A stretch of 64,000 bases of DNA from Nonomuraea indica (GTDB taxonomy: Bacteria; Actinomycetota; Actinomycetes; Streptosporangiales; Streptosporangiaceae): assembly GCF_002850745.1 (NCBI RefSeq), contig NZ_KZ559472.1:228313-292312 (forward strand). Direction: 5' to 3'. The notes under the pieces are model-generated. The model was given only the letters and a program-made list of their open reading frames with translations, had not been told where the DNA came from and ran no database searches. The translations under genes were made by a program, and so were the position numbers. This document shows positions 50,385 to 59,947 of the stretch, in pieces. How positions within the stretch are numbered: the first letter of the stretch is position 1; every line of letters starts with the position of its first letter.

Positions 50385-51923
50385 ATGTCCGTCACCCTTG
50401 CCGACCAGGACAAGATCACCCTGTGGACCGCCGCGTGGGGCGCCGTGTCGCTGATGTCCGCCGCCGGGGCCGCCGGCTCCGCCCACAAGGCCGGCACCGA
50501 GGGCTCCACCGCTCTGACGTCCGCGACCGGCCTGGTCGGGCACGTGCTCGCCAGGAAGCCCAAGGGCGCGAAGCTGGAGGGCAAGTCCGTCGCCGCGCTC
50601 GCCGACCAGGTGCTGCCCGCCCTGACCGCGGCCATGAGCCTGCTGAGGCAGCAGGACCCGGCCGAAGCCGACAACTTCCGGCGCACCGTCCTCGTCGCCG
50701 TCCACGCGGCCACCCGGCCCCAGGAGGGCGAGCCCAGCCCCACCGTGGCCGAGATGGCCCGCAAGATCACTGAGACCCTCGACGTCGCTTCGGCCGCGCC
50801 CGGGACGGGCGAAGCGGACAACGGCGTGGCCGTGCCGGAGGCCGCTGCCGGGCAGGATCGCCCGGAGCTGCAGAAGATCATGCAGGAGATGGTCGATTCC
50901 GGTTTCGTCGGGGTGACGCTGCGCGTGCGCGACGAGCGGGGCGAGTGGGTCGGCAGCGCCGGCGTGGGTGAGCTCGGCGGGACCGAAGAGCCCCCGACGG
51001 ACGGGCATTTCCGGATCGGCAGCAACACCAAGACCTTCACCGCGACCGTGGTGCTGCAACTGGTGGCCGAGGGCAGGATCGAGCTGGACACCCCGGTGGC
51101 CGGCTACCTGCCCGAGTTCGGGCTGGACCGGCGGATCACGGTGCGGATGCTGCTGCAACACACCAGCGGGGTGTTCAACTTCACCGGCGACCACTATCCC
51201 GAGTACGTGCCGGGGATCGTCTACCAGGGCCGGGAGTGGGTGGAGGGCCGGTTCACGACGTACCGGCCCGAAGAGCTGGTACGGCTGGCACTGTCCAAGC
51301 CGGCGCGGTTCGAGCCGGGCGCCGACTGGAGCTACTCCAACACCAACTACGTGCTGGCCCGGCTGGTGGTGGAGAGGGTCACCGGCCGCTCGCTGGGCGA
51401 GGAGATGCGGCGCCTGATCCTGGGGCCGCTCGGCCTGTCGGGCACGGTGGTGCCGGACACCTCGACGGACGTCCCCGCCCCGCACCCGCACGCCTACTAC
51501 CGGTACGAGGAGGACGGCCAGGAGAAGGTGGCCGACGTCACCCGGCAGAACCCGTCCTGGATCTCGACCGGCGGCGACATGATCTCGACCACCGCCGACC
51601 TGGCCACGTTCATCGCCGCGCTGGTGGGCGGGAGGCTGCTGCCGGCCGGGCTGCTGGCCGAGATGTTCACGCCGGAGCCGAAGGCCGGCTACGGCCTGGG
51701 GGTGTTCGTGCAGGACACGCCGGGCGGCGGCAAGGTCATCACCCACAACGGCGGCATCACGGGCCACGCGGGGCTGATGTACAGCACGCCCGACGGCGGC
51801 AGGACACTCACCGCCTCGCTGAACTACGTCGACGACGCCGACCTGTCCATGGGCCAGGCGTTCCAGAAGGCGACGCAGCGGCTCGTCCAGGAGGTGTTCG
51901 GCGGCGGGCAGGCCGCGAACTGA
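50385..51923 (+). CDS. Serine hydrolase (class C beta-lactamase/DD-peptidase fold) with an N-terminal helical domain
   Basis: 512 residues. Residues about 1-140 form a separate Ala-rich helical region (SVTLADQDKITLWTAAWGAVSLMSAAGAAGSAHKAG, LPALTAAMSLLRQQDPAEADNFRRTVLVAVHAATRP) resembling small stand-alone Streptomyces proteins. Residues about 165-505 are the hydrolase: Ser213-x-x-Lys216 (GSNTKTF), Tyr317-Ser-Asn319 (YSNTNY) and His454-Asn-Gly (HNGG), the complete catalytic set. No signal peptide is visible, so it may be cytosolic. ATG at 50385 has AAGGAG 9 nt upstream. Divergent from the TetR gene about 200 bp away. Esterase or peptidase activity are both possible. Confidence 0.82.
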   Translation: MSVTLADQDKITLWTAAWGAVSLMSAAGAAGSAHKAGTEGSTALTSATGLVGHVLARKPKGAKLEGKSVAALADQVLPALTAAMSLLRQQDPAEADNFRRTVLVAVHAATRPQEGEPSPTVAEMARKITETLDVASAAPGTGEADNGVAVPEAAAGQDRPELQKIMQEMVDSGFVGVTLRVRDERGEWVGSAGVGELGGTEEPPTDGHFRIGSNTKTFTATVVLQLVAEGRIELDTPVAGYLPEFGLDRRITVRMLLQHTSGVFNFTGDHYPEYVPGIVYQGREWVEGRFTTYRPEELVRLALSKPARFEPGADWSYSNTNYVLARLVVERVTGRSLGEEMRRLILGPLGLSGTVVPDTSTDVPAPHPHAYYRYEEDGQEKVADVTRQNPSWISTGGDMISTTADLATFIAALVGGRLLPAGLLAEMFTPEPKAGYGLGVFVQDTPGGGKVITHNGGITGHAGLMYSTPDGGRTLTASLNYVDDADLSMGQAFQKATQRLVQEVFGGGQAAN

Positions 51924-51974
51924 CGGGGGGCGAGCCGACTCCGGCCGGCTCGGGCGACGGGCCGGAGAAAGCCG

Positions 51975-52008
51975 GAAGGGGTGTGCCGTGATCATGGCAC
52001 ACCCCTTC
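51975..52008. terminator. Bidirectional terminator between hydrolase and tRNA-Ser(GGA)
   Basis: Perfect 13-bp stem (51975-51987 / 51996-52008) with an 8-nt loop containing TGATCA. It lies 52 bp after the hydrolase stop and 9 bp from the 3' end of the convergent tRNA. Confidence 0.88.
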
Positions 52009-52016
52009 GGAGCTGG

Positions 52017-52101
52017 CGGAGGATAGGGGATTTGAACCCCTGATAGGTTGCCCTATACACGCTTTCCAAGCGTGCGCCCTCGGCCACTAGGCGAATCCTC
52101 C
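52017..52101 (-). tRNA. tRNA-Ser (anticodon GGA)
   Basis: 85 nt on the minus strand: acceptor stem GGAGGAT/ATCCTCC with discriminator G, anticodon stem CACGC/GCGTG around TTGGAAA (anticodon GGA), long variable arm TATAGGGCAACCTATC, and T arm AGGGG-TTCAAAT-CCCCT. CCA is not encoded. Together with tRNA-Ser(CGA) at 46229 it shares most arms, as expected for paralogous serine tRNAs. Confidence 0.96.
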
Positions 52102-52208
52102 GCCGACGAGCTTACCGGACTCGCAAGGGTGTACGGACCACGATGCGGGCCGTGCTTTTCGCCGGGCGACAGGGGAGCGAGCACTGCCGGATCCGGCTAG
52201 ACTGTCCA

Positions 52209-52299
52209 CGGACCCCTCGCGCGGCGTCATCCTGTGAACCTCCCCAGGGCCGGAAGGCAGCAAGGATAAGCGGGCTCTGGCGGGTGTGCGAGGGGTCTC
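52209..52299 (+). ncRNA. ffs: Signal recognition particle RNA, small bacterial (4.5S) type
   Basis: A long hairpin closed by GACCCCTCGC (52211-52220) and GCGAGGGGTC (52288-52297). The apical part carries the SRP domain IV consensus: GTGAACCTCCCCAGGGC, the tetraloop GGAA in GCCGGAAGGC, and AGCAAGGATAAGC on the other side. Located directly upstream of dnaX as in other Actinobacteria. Ends are set by the closing stem and are accurate to a few bases. Confidence 0.93.
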
Positions 52300-52333
52300 T
52301 TCGTTGTGAGCCCCTCGCAGGCGGGATGGTCGC

Positions 52334-54946
52334 ATGAGCCTTGCGCTTTACCGCAAATACCGCCCTGGGACCTTCGCGGAGGTCAAGGGCCAGGAGCACG
52401 TCACCGATCCGCTGCGGCAGGCGTTGCGTACGGGGCGCATCAACCACGCCTATCTCTTCAGCGGCCCGCGCGGCTGTGGCAAGACCTCCAGCGCCCGGAT
52501 CCTGGCGCGTTCGCTCAACTGCGAGAAGGGCCCGACGCCCGACCCGTGCGGCGTGTGCGAGTCGTGTGTGGCGCTGGCTCCCACCGGCCCCGGCCACCTC
52601 GACGTCATCGAGATCGACGCGGCCTCGCACGGCGGTGTGGACGACGCGCGCGACCTGCGCGAACGGGCCTTCTTCGCCCCGGTCTCCGCCCGCTACAAGA
52701 TCTACATCATCGACGAGGCGCACATGGTGACCCGTGAGGGTTTCAACGCGCTGCTCAAGCTCGTCGAGGAGCCCCCGCCGCACCTGAAGTTCATCTTCGC
52801 GACGACCGAGCCCGAGAAGGTCATCGGCACCATCAAGTCGCGCACCCACCACTACCCGTTCAGGCTGATGCCGCCGGCGACGCTGCGCGCGCTGCTGGAG
52901 GAGATCCTCCTCTCCGAGAGCGTCCCCTTCGAGCCGAACGCCCTGCCGCTCGTCGTCCGCGCCGGCGCCGGCTCGGCCCGCGACTCGCTGTCCATCCTCG
53001 ACCAGCTCCTCGCGGGCGCCGACGACGACGGCATCACGTACGCCAAGGCCGTCTCGCTGCTCGGCTACACCGACGGCGACCTGCTCGACGAGGTGGTCGC
53101 CGCGTTCGCCGAGCGCGACGGCGCCCGGGTCTTCCACACGGTCAACCGGGTGATCGAGGGCGGTCACGACCCGCGCCGGTTCGCCTCCGACCTGCTGGAG
53201 CGCTTCCGTGACCTGGTGATCCTGGCCAACGTTCCGGAGGCGGCCGTCAGCGGGCTGCTCGACCGGCCGGCCGACGAACTGGAGCGCCTGGTGGGGCAGG
53301 CGGCCTCGATGGGCCCGGCCGAGCTGACCAGGGCCGCCGAGGTCTTCAACGCGGGCCTCACCGAGATGCGCGGCGCCACCTCTCCGCGGCTGCTTCTGGA
53401 GCTGATGTGCGCGCGCGTGCTGCTGCCGGGGGCCGCGCAGGGCGAGGAGGCGCTGCTGGCCCGGCTCGAACGGCTGGAGCGCGGCGGCGCCGTCGCGGCG
53501 ATGGCCGCCCGTGCCTCGGGTGCCGGGCCCGCCGGTGTCCCGCCTCAGGCGCCCGCCCACCAGCCGCCCCCCGCGTCCGCCCACCAGCCGCCTCCCGCGT
53601 CCGCCCACCAGCCGCCTCCTGCGTCCGTGCCGCAGCCGTCCGGCGCCCGTGGCGGGCCCCAGGCGGGCGCGCCGTCCGCCGTGAACGGGGTCGCGGGGAG
53701 TGGTCAGGGGGCCGAGGGCACGCCGGCCGGGCGCGCCCCGGGTGACTCGGGCGGGCAGGACGACTGGCCGGATCCGGTGCGCCCCGGTGCGGCCGTGGCG
53801 GGCGGCCCGGCCGCCCACGCCCAGGGCGGCGCTGTTCAGGCCCAGGGCGGTCCCGCCCACGCGCAAGGCGGCGCGGCCCATGCTCAAGGGGGTCCCGCCG
53901 CGCACGCTCAGGACCGGCAGGGCTACGCGCGGGGCGGGGCCGCCGCCCAGGCCGTTCCCGCGCCGGGCCCGTCCGCGTCCGGCACGGGAACGGGGGCGAT
54001 CCAGCAGCAGTGGCCCGCCGTGCTCGCCGCGCTCAAGCAGCGCAGCATCGTCGTCTGGGCCAACGTGAGCACCAACGCGCAGGTCGTGGGCGTCGAGGGC
54101 AACCTCGTGACGCTCGGGTTCACCCAGGTCGGCGCGATGAAGAACTTCACGGGCGGCGGCAAGGACGCCGTGGTGGCCACCGCGCTCAGCGACGTCCTGG
54201 GCGGCACCTGGCGGGTGGAGGCCGTGGTCGGCGGCTCACCCGTCCCCTCGGGTGGCCGGGGCTCTCAGGCGGGCCCGCCGCCGGGGCCCGCGCGACCCGC
54301 GCAGCAGCCGGCCCCGTCCCACCAGCCGGTCTCGTCCCCGCCCCAGCCGACCGGCGGCTCCGCGCCGCACACGCCGGCGGGGCCGACAGGCTCGCCCGGG
54401 TCGCCGTCCGGCGAGAGCGGCGCGCAGGAGCCGGGCCGACCGTCCGGCCGGGAGGCGGGCCGGCCGACCACCGACGAGTCGTGGCCCGACGCCCCCGACG
54501 ACTTCGCCCCGGGCTCCCCGCCCACGCCCGACCCCACCCAGACCACGGGCGCCCTCGGCAGGGGCGCTGTCCCGACCGGCTCCGGCGCCGCTGCGGGAGG
54601 CGCGGCCGAAGCGGGCGCGACGGCTGCCGGAGTCGCCGCCGGCGCGGTGGCCGGTGCCGGCGTGGCCGCCGCCGGCGGGGTGGCCGCGGGTGCGACCAGT
54701 TCAGCCGTCGCCGCGGCGCGGTCGGCTGCCAAGGCGGCTGCCCAGGCCGGTCCGCGTGCCCCGGCACCCCGCAAGGGCGGCTCCGCCGGCTGGCCGGACG
54801 CCGTCCCCGGCCGCCGCCGGGTCTCCGACGCCGACGAGGTCGACCCGCTCAACGACGCCGACGCCGACGTGGACGAGCTGTCCGGCATGGCGCTCCTGCA
54901 GCGTGAGCTCGGCGCCCAGGTGATCGGCGAGATCGACCACACCTGA
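52334..54946 (+). CDS. dnaX: DNA polymerase III gamma/tau subunit
   Basis: 870 residues. The AAA+ clamp-loader core has Walker A GPRGCGKTSSARILA, a zinc module CEKGPTPDPCGVCESC, Walker B IYIIDEAHM and the SRC-like region GAGSARDSLSILDQLLAG (about 1-380). A very long low-complexity linker (about 395-560 and 630-810) contains HQPPPASA repeats, AHAQGG repeats and Ala/Val/Gly runs. Between the linkers a conserved domain (about 555-640: QQQWPAVLAALKQRSIVVWANVSTNAQVVGVEGNLVTLGF) matches the actinobacterial tau polymerase/DnaB-contact region. ATG at 52334 follows ffs by about 35 bp. The product is longer than most orthologues because of the linkers. Confidence 0.94.
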   Translation: MSLALYRKYRPGTFAEVKGQEHVTDPLRQALRTGRINHAYLFSGPRGCGKTSSARILARSLNCEKGPTPDPCGVCESCVALAPTGPGHLDVIEIDAASHGGVDDARDLRERAFFAPVSARYKIYIIDEAHMVTREGFNALLKLVEEPPPHLKFIFATTEPEKVIGTIKSRTHHYPFRLMPPATLRALLEEILLSESVPFEPNALPLVVRAGAGSARDSLSILDQLLAGADDDGITYAKAVSLLGYTDGDLLDEVVAAFAERDGARVFHTVNRVIEGGHDPRRFASDLLERFRDLVILANVPEAAVSGLLDRPADELERLVGQAASMGPAELTRAAEVFNAGLTEMRGATSPRLLLELMCARVLLPGAAQGEEALLARLERLERGGAVAAMAARASGAGPAGVPPQAPAHQPPPASAHQPPPASAHQPPPASVPQPSGARGGPQAGAPSAVNGVAGSGQGAEGTPAGRAPGDSGGQDDWPDPVRPGAAVAGGPAAHAQGGAVQAQGGPAHAQGGAAHAQGGPAAHAQDRQGYARGGAAAQAVPAPGPSASGTGTGAIQQQWPAVLAALKQRSIVVWANVSTNAQVVGVEGNLVTLGFTQVGAMKNFTGGGKDAVVATALSDVLGGTWRVEAVVGGSPVPSGGRGSQAGPPPGPARPAQQPAPSHQPVSSPPQPTGGSAPHTPAGPTGSPGSPSGESGAQEPGRPSGREAGRPTTDESWPDAPDDFAPGSPPTPDPTQTTGALGRGAVPTGSGAAAGGAAEAGATAAGVAAGAVAGAGVAAAGGVAAGATSSAVAAARSAAKAAAQAGPRAPAPRKGGSAGWPDAVPGRRRVSDADEVDPLNDADADVDELSGMALLQRELGAQVIGEIDHT
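53558..53629 (+). repeat. 24-bp tandem repeat in the dnaX linker
   Basis: Three consecutive 24-bp units encoding HQPPPASA, differing by single bases. A further set of 15-30-bp units encoding AHAQGG-like peptides follows at about 53814-53915. Both lie in the disordered linker and keep the reading frame. Confidence 0.8.
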
Positions 54947-54970
54947 CCGCTCCTGGCCGGCGCCGCGCCG

Positions 54971-55235
54971 ATGCGCCGCCCGCCCGGTGGTCGCGCTGGT
55001 GTGGCAGCCGGCGCGTCATCGGTGTGGTGGTGGTCGCACCGGCGTGGTGCCGGCGCGTCATCGGTGTGGTGGTTGCCCCACTGGTGTGGTGCCGGTCCGC
55101 CGGTCAGGGAGCGGTGGTGGTTGCGCTGGCGTGGTTCCGTCCGCCGCCCGGCCGGTGGTGGTGCGCGGCGTGGCGCTGGTTCGCTGCTCGGGTGTGGTGG
55201 TGGTTGCGCCGGCATGGTGCCGGTCCGCCGGGACG
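54971..55235. repeat. Degenerate minisatellite downstream of dnaX
   Basis: About six units of 40-45 bp built on GGTGTGGTGGTGGT...GGCGTGGTGCCGG. Two adjacent units at 55011-55052 and 55053-55094 are exactly 42 bp long and nearly identical; the flanking ones are degenerate. Strand asymmetry is strong (G/T-rich on plus). Nothing in it looks like a gene, although open frames run through it on both strands. The 355-bp gap between dnaX and the GAF regulator holds little else. Confidence 0.75.
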
Positions 55236-55300
55236 ATTTCGGTCCGCCGCCCGCCACGGGCCTGGTGTTCGTGCATCGGAGGTCCTGGCGGCGGTGCGGG

Positions 55301-56731
55301 TCAGTCGGCGAAGAGGCGGGCCTGGGCGGCGGCGGCGCGGTGGTCGGTGGAGGGGAGGGAGGCGGCGATGCGTTCGAGGACCTGGAAGTCGGCCCGGCCG
55401 TTGGAGGTCTGCGCGTAGGTCCACAGGTCGTCCGGAGAGCCGCGCAGCAGCAGGCAGGTACGCACCTGGACCTCCAGCTCATCGCGTTCGCGGCGGATCT
55501 CCGGCGACTCGGAGCGCGGCAGCAGCGGCCCCGGGTAGGCGTGGGCCAGCGCGGCCGGGTCGCCGGCCGTCAGCAGGCGGCGCACCTGCAGGAAGTCGGC
55601 TTCGACGGGCGAGGTGAGCCGGTACGGCTTGGCGCCGATCGTGCCGCGCAACTGGGTGCGCAGGCGGTGGATCTCGGCGCGGATGGTGACGGGGTTGCCG
55701 TCGTCGCCGTACAGGTGGACGGAGAGCTGTTCGGCGCTGAGCCCGCGCGGGTGGAGGGCGAGCAGGGCGAGGATCTCGGCGTGCCGGAGAGAAAGGGGCA
55801 GGCGGCGCTCGCCGAGGAAGGCCCTCGGCGGCCCCTCGCCGAGAAGGGCGAGCCGGAGCGTGGCGGGCGCGGCGGACGGCGTGGAGCGCAGCAGGTAGCC
55901 GTCCGCGAACGGCTCCAGCACCGCCACCCGGCCGTCGCGCAGCAGCATGCGCCCGCCGGATACGGGGAGGGGGACCCGATCGCCGGCCAGGCCGCCGGGG
56001 TCGCCGGCGAGGACCCGGCCGGTGGCGGAGAGCAGGATGCCGGGCCGCGTCCGCAGCGACTCGTAGCGGCGGCGCAGCCGGTCGTCGCGCTCGTACATGC
56101 GCAGGGCGAGTTGCGTCTCGGCGAGCCGGGCCGTGGCGCCGACGAGCGCCACGGTGGCCGGGTGGAGGGTGGGGGCCGTTCCGCTGACGTCGAGGCAGCC
56201 GAGCACCTCGCCGGAGTCGGGGTCGACGATCGGGGCGGCGCTGCACGACCAGACGTGCAGCACGTGGACGAGGTGCTCCTCGGAGTAGACGTGGACGGGC
56301 CGCAGCATCGCCAGGGCGGTGCCGATGCCGTTGGTGCCCATGCGGTCCTCGCCCCAGGCGTGGCCGTCGGCGAGCCCCACCCGGTCGGCGCGGCGCATGA
56401 CGCCGCGGTCACCCTCGCGCCACAGGACGCGGCCCTCCCGGTCGGTGACCACCATGATGTGCTCGGCCTCGTCGACCGTCCGGCTGAGTGTCTGGGTGAG
56501 CAGCGGCAGCAGGGGCCGCAGCGCATGGGAGTCGCGGGCGTCCGCCAGGCCGGCGGCGCCGTACGCCAGGGGCGCGGCCCGGACGGCGGGGTCGATGCCC
56601 GCGTCCAGGGAACGCCGCCAGGAGGCGCTGATCAGCCGGCGCGGCCCCTCGGGCCGCGCCTCCCCGGTGGTGGCCGTCTCGTGGGCGCCGCGAAGGAGGC
56701 GGGAGTACGCGGCGAGATCGGCGTAACTCAT
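55301..56731 (-). CDS. GAF-domain transcriptional regulator with winged-helix C-terminus
   Basis: 476 residues. The N-terminal part resembles AcoR-type sensors: ISASWRRSLDAGIDP, then a GAF domain with RMGTNGIGTALAMLRPVHVYSEEHLVHVLHVWSCSAAPIVDP and GEVLGCLDVSG. The sigma-54 ATPase domain of AcoR is missing. The C-terminus instead has an OmpR-like winged helix (LSLRHAEILALLALHPRGLSAEQLSVHLYGDDGNPVTIRAEIHRLRTQL) and a helical tail. Such actinomycete proteins usually regulate an aldehyde dehydrogenase, which is not seen here. ATG at 56731 has CTGGAG 7 nt upstream. Confidence 0.82.
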   Translation of the reverse strand: MSYADLAAYSRLLRGAHETATTGEARPEGPRRLISASWRRSLDAGIDPAVRAAPLAYGAAGLADARDSHALRPLLPLLTQTLSRTVDEAEHIMVVTDREGRVLWREGDRGVMRRADRVGLADGHAWGEDRMGTNGIGTALAMLRPVHVYSEEHLVHVLHVWSCSAAPIVDPDSGEVLGCLDVSGTAPTLHPATVALVGATARLAETQLALRMYERDDRLRRRYESLRTRPGILLSATGRVLAGDPGGLAGDRVPLPVSGGRMLLRDGRVAVLEPFADGYLLRSTPSAAPATLRLALLGEGPPRAFLGERRLPLSLRHAEILALLALHPRGLSAEQLSVHLYGDDGNPVTIRAEIHRLRTQLRGTIGAKPYRLTSPVEADFLQVRRLLTAGDPAALAHAYPGPLLPRSESPEIRRERDELEVQVRTCLLLRGSPDDLWTYAQTSNGRADFQVLERIAASLPSTDHRAAAAQARLFAD

Positions 56732-57108
56732 CGGACACTCCAGGTAGTCGGACCGTATGGCGAGCATCCGTGCCGGAAGGGGTCCGCGCAAGTCGTTAGA
56801 GAGGATCGCTAAACGTGATTGAACGATAGCAACGTGTGTGCAACGTGGGCGTGGCTATGGTGTCCTTCGGCGTCGGCATGGTGCGGCCGCTCCGGTCGAC
56901 GTTGTGGCCGGGTCTCGGACACTGGAGGGGGGCCGGGATCCGGCCGGCACACCAAGCCGGTCGAGGCCGGGAGGACCTGCCGGACGGGGGCGTCCCAGGG
57001 GTCGATCCCGTCCCGGGACGAAACACCAGCAGGCCCCAGTACATGACCAGGCTCAAACACCGTAGGCTCGTGGAGTCAAGAACGCGGAGCCACGAGGAGC
57101 GCACGACG
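56732..57108. other. 377-bp divergent promoter region
   Basis: Separates the GAF regulator from the ybaB operon. It contains a direct repeat GCAACGTG at about 56829 and 56843, a region of moderate A/T (about 56800-56840) suitable for promoters of both directions, and long G/C-rich runs. No gene is supported; the open frame that extends the ybaB reading frame upstream lacks a ribosome-binding site. Confidence 0.4.
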
Positions 57109-57459
57109 GTGAACCCAGGGGATGTCAACCTGCAGCAGCTGCTGGAGCAGGCCCAGCTCATGCAGCAGCAGCTCGTGAGCGCCCAGCAGGAGCTCAACGA
57201 CGCGCAGATCGAGGGCTCGGCCGGTGGCGGCCTGGTCACGGCCGTCGTCAACGGCTCGGGCGAGCTGCTCGAGCTCAAGATCGATCCGAGCGTGATCGAT
57301 GCCGCCGACCCGCAGGACACGGCCGACACGATCGCCGACCTGGTGATCGCGGCGGTTCGCGACGCCGTGCGGGCCGCGGCCGACCTGCAGCAGGAGAAGC
57401 TCGGGCCGCTGGCCCAGGGGCTGGGTGGCGGCGGTCTCGGCCAGTTGCCAGGGTTCTAG
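57109..57459 (+). CDS. YbaB/EbfC family nucleoid-associated protein
   Basis: 116 residues. Gln-rich first helix (VNLQQLLEQAQLMQQQLVSAQQEL) and the tweezer-like core (GGGLVTAVVNGSGELLELKIDPSVID, DLVIAAVRDAVRAAADLQQEKLG), ending in a Gly/Leu tail. It binds DNA as a dimer. GTG at 57109 has AGGAG about 10 nt upstream. It precedes recR by 3 bp, the near-universal pairing. Confidence 0.93.
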   Translation: MNPGDVNLQQLLEQAQLMQQQLVSAQQELNDAQIEGSAGGGLVTAVVNGSGELLELKIDPSVIDAADPQDTADTIADLVIAAVRDAVRAAADLQQEKLGPLAQGLGGGGLGQLPGF

Positions 57460-57462
57460 ACC

Positions 57463-58062
57463 ATGTACGAAGGGGTCGTCCAGAACCTGATCGACGAGCT
57501 GGGCCTGCTGCCCGGTGTCGGTCCCAAGAGCGCGCAGCGGATCGCGTTCCACCTGCTGGCGGCCGACCCGGCCGACGTCAAACGGCTGGCGCACGCGCTG
57601 CTGGAGGTCAAGGAGAAGGTGCGCTTCTGCCGGGTCTGCGGCAACGTGGCCTCCGAGGAGGAGTGCCGCATCTGCCGTGACGCGCGCCGCGACACCCACG
57701 TGATCTGCGTGGTGGAGGAGCCGAAGGACGTCGTGGCGATCGAGAAGACGCGCGAGTTCCGCGGCACCTACCACGTGCTCGGGGGCGCGATCAGCCCGAT
57801 CGACGGCGTCGGGCCCGACGACCTGCGCATCCGTGAGCTCATGACGCGGCTGGCCGACGGCCGTGTCACCGAGCTCATCCTCGCCACCGACCCCAACCTG
57901 GAGGGGGAGGCCACGGCGACCTATCTCGCCCGGCTGGTCAAGCCGATGGGCGTGAAAGTGACACGATTGGCCAGCGGTCTGCCTGTGGGCGGTGACCTCG
58001 AGTACGCCGACGAGGTGACCTTGGGCCGCGCTTTCGAAGGACGGAGGCTGCTGGATGTCTGA
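57463..58062 (+). CDS. recR: Recombination protein RecR
   Basis: 199 residues. HhH region (LIDELGLLPGVGPKSAQRIAFHLL), Cys4 zinc finger (CRVCGNVASEEECRIC), Toprim domain (ICVVEEPKDVVAIEKT, then LATDPNLEGEATATYLARL) and the C-terminal ring-forming tail. Acts with RecFO in loading RecA at gaps. It overlaps the DUF5063 gene by 8 bp. Confidence 0.96.
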   Translation: MYEGVVQNLIDELGLLPGVGPKSAQRIAFHLLAADPADVKRLAHALLEVKEKVRFCRVCGNVASEEECRICRDARRDTHVICVVEEPKDVVAIEKTREFRGTYHVLGGAISPIDGVGPDDLRIRELMTRLADGRVTELILATDPNLEGEATATYLARLVKPMGVKVTRLASGLPVGGDLEYADEVTLGRAFEGRRLLDV

Positions 58063-58585
58063 CCAGTGGACCGCGCTGGCAGAAGAGATCGCCGGACACG
58101 CGCAGAACTATCTCGACGGGCTGACCAGGGTGGCGGGCGGCGAGGGCGGTGACGCCATCTGGTCGCTGCTGCTGGTGGAGGTCGCGCAGGTGAGCCTCGC
58201 GGGCGCCAAGCTGGGCGCGAACGAGGACGTGATCCTGTCGGGCAACTACGAGCCGCCGCTGAGCGAGGACCCCGACATCGACGGTGTGCGCACCGCGCTG
58301 GCCGAGCGGCTGGAGGCGGTCGACGACTACGCCGAGGTGTTCGACCCGTACAAGGACACGGGGGTCACGCCGTACCGGCTGTCCGACGACCTGACGGCGG
58401 TCGCGGCCGACCTCATCCACGGGCTGCGCCACTTCCAGGCGGGCCGGCCGCACGAGGCGCTGTGGTGGTGGCAGTACTCCTACTTCAACACCTGGGGCAA
58501 CCACGCGGGTGCGGCGATGCGGGCGCTTCAGGCACTCGTGGCGCATTCGCGGCTGGACGTGGCGGAGGAGACCACGACGGTCTGA
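58055..58585 (+). CDS. DUF5063 protein
   Basis: 176 residues, mostly alpha-helical and acidic: WTALAEEIAGHAQNYLDGLTRV, LVEVAQVSLAGAKLGANEDVILSGNYEP, a DIDGVRTALAERLEAVDDYAEVFDPYKD region and WWWQYSYFNTWGNHAGAAMRALQAL near the end. The family is found next to recR in Actinobacteria but its function is not established. Overlap with recR suggests it is translated together with it. Confidence 0.85.
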   Translation: MSDQWTALAEEIAGHAQNYLDGLTRVAGGEGGDAIWSLLLVEVAQVSLAGAKLGANEDVILSGNYEPPLSEDPDIDGVRTALAERLEAVDDYAEVFDPYKDTGVTPYRLSDDLTAVAADLIHGLRHFQAGRPHEALWWWQYSYFNTWGNHAGAAMRALQALVAHSRLDVAEETTTV

Positions 58586-58672
58586 TCGCGTCCCACATAG
58601 TGGTATGAGCCAGCAGTGTCATGAGAGGCCCCAAGTAGACTGGCAGCTCACAGTCCGAACCGGGAGACTCTC

Positions 58673-59943
<1,271 letters not shown>

Positions 59944-59947
<4 letters not shown>

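Noticed and set aside
53558..53629. CRISPR-like repeats
   Set aside because: Units are directly adjacent without spacers and are in-frame codons of dnaX; no cas genes in the window.
52334..54946. Programmed frameshift in dnaX producing gamma
   Set aside because: No A-rich slippery heptamer is visible in this GC-rich gene, and the full-length frame is intact.
58586..58672. Lysine riboswitch or leader attenuator before lysC
   Set aside because: Only 87 bp between genes, with no structure resembling the lysine riboswitch; control is more likely through the ACT domains.
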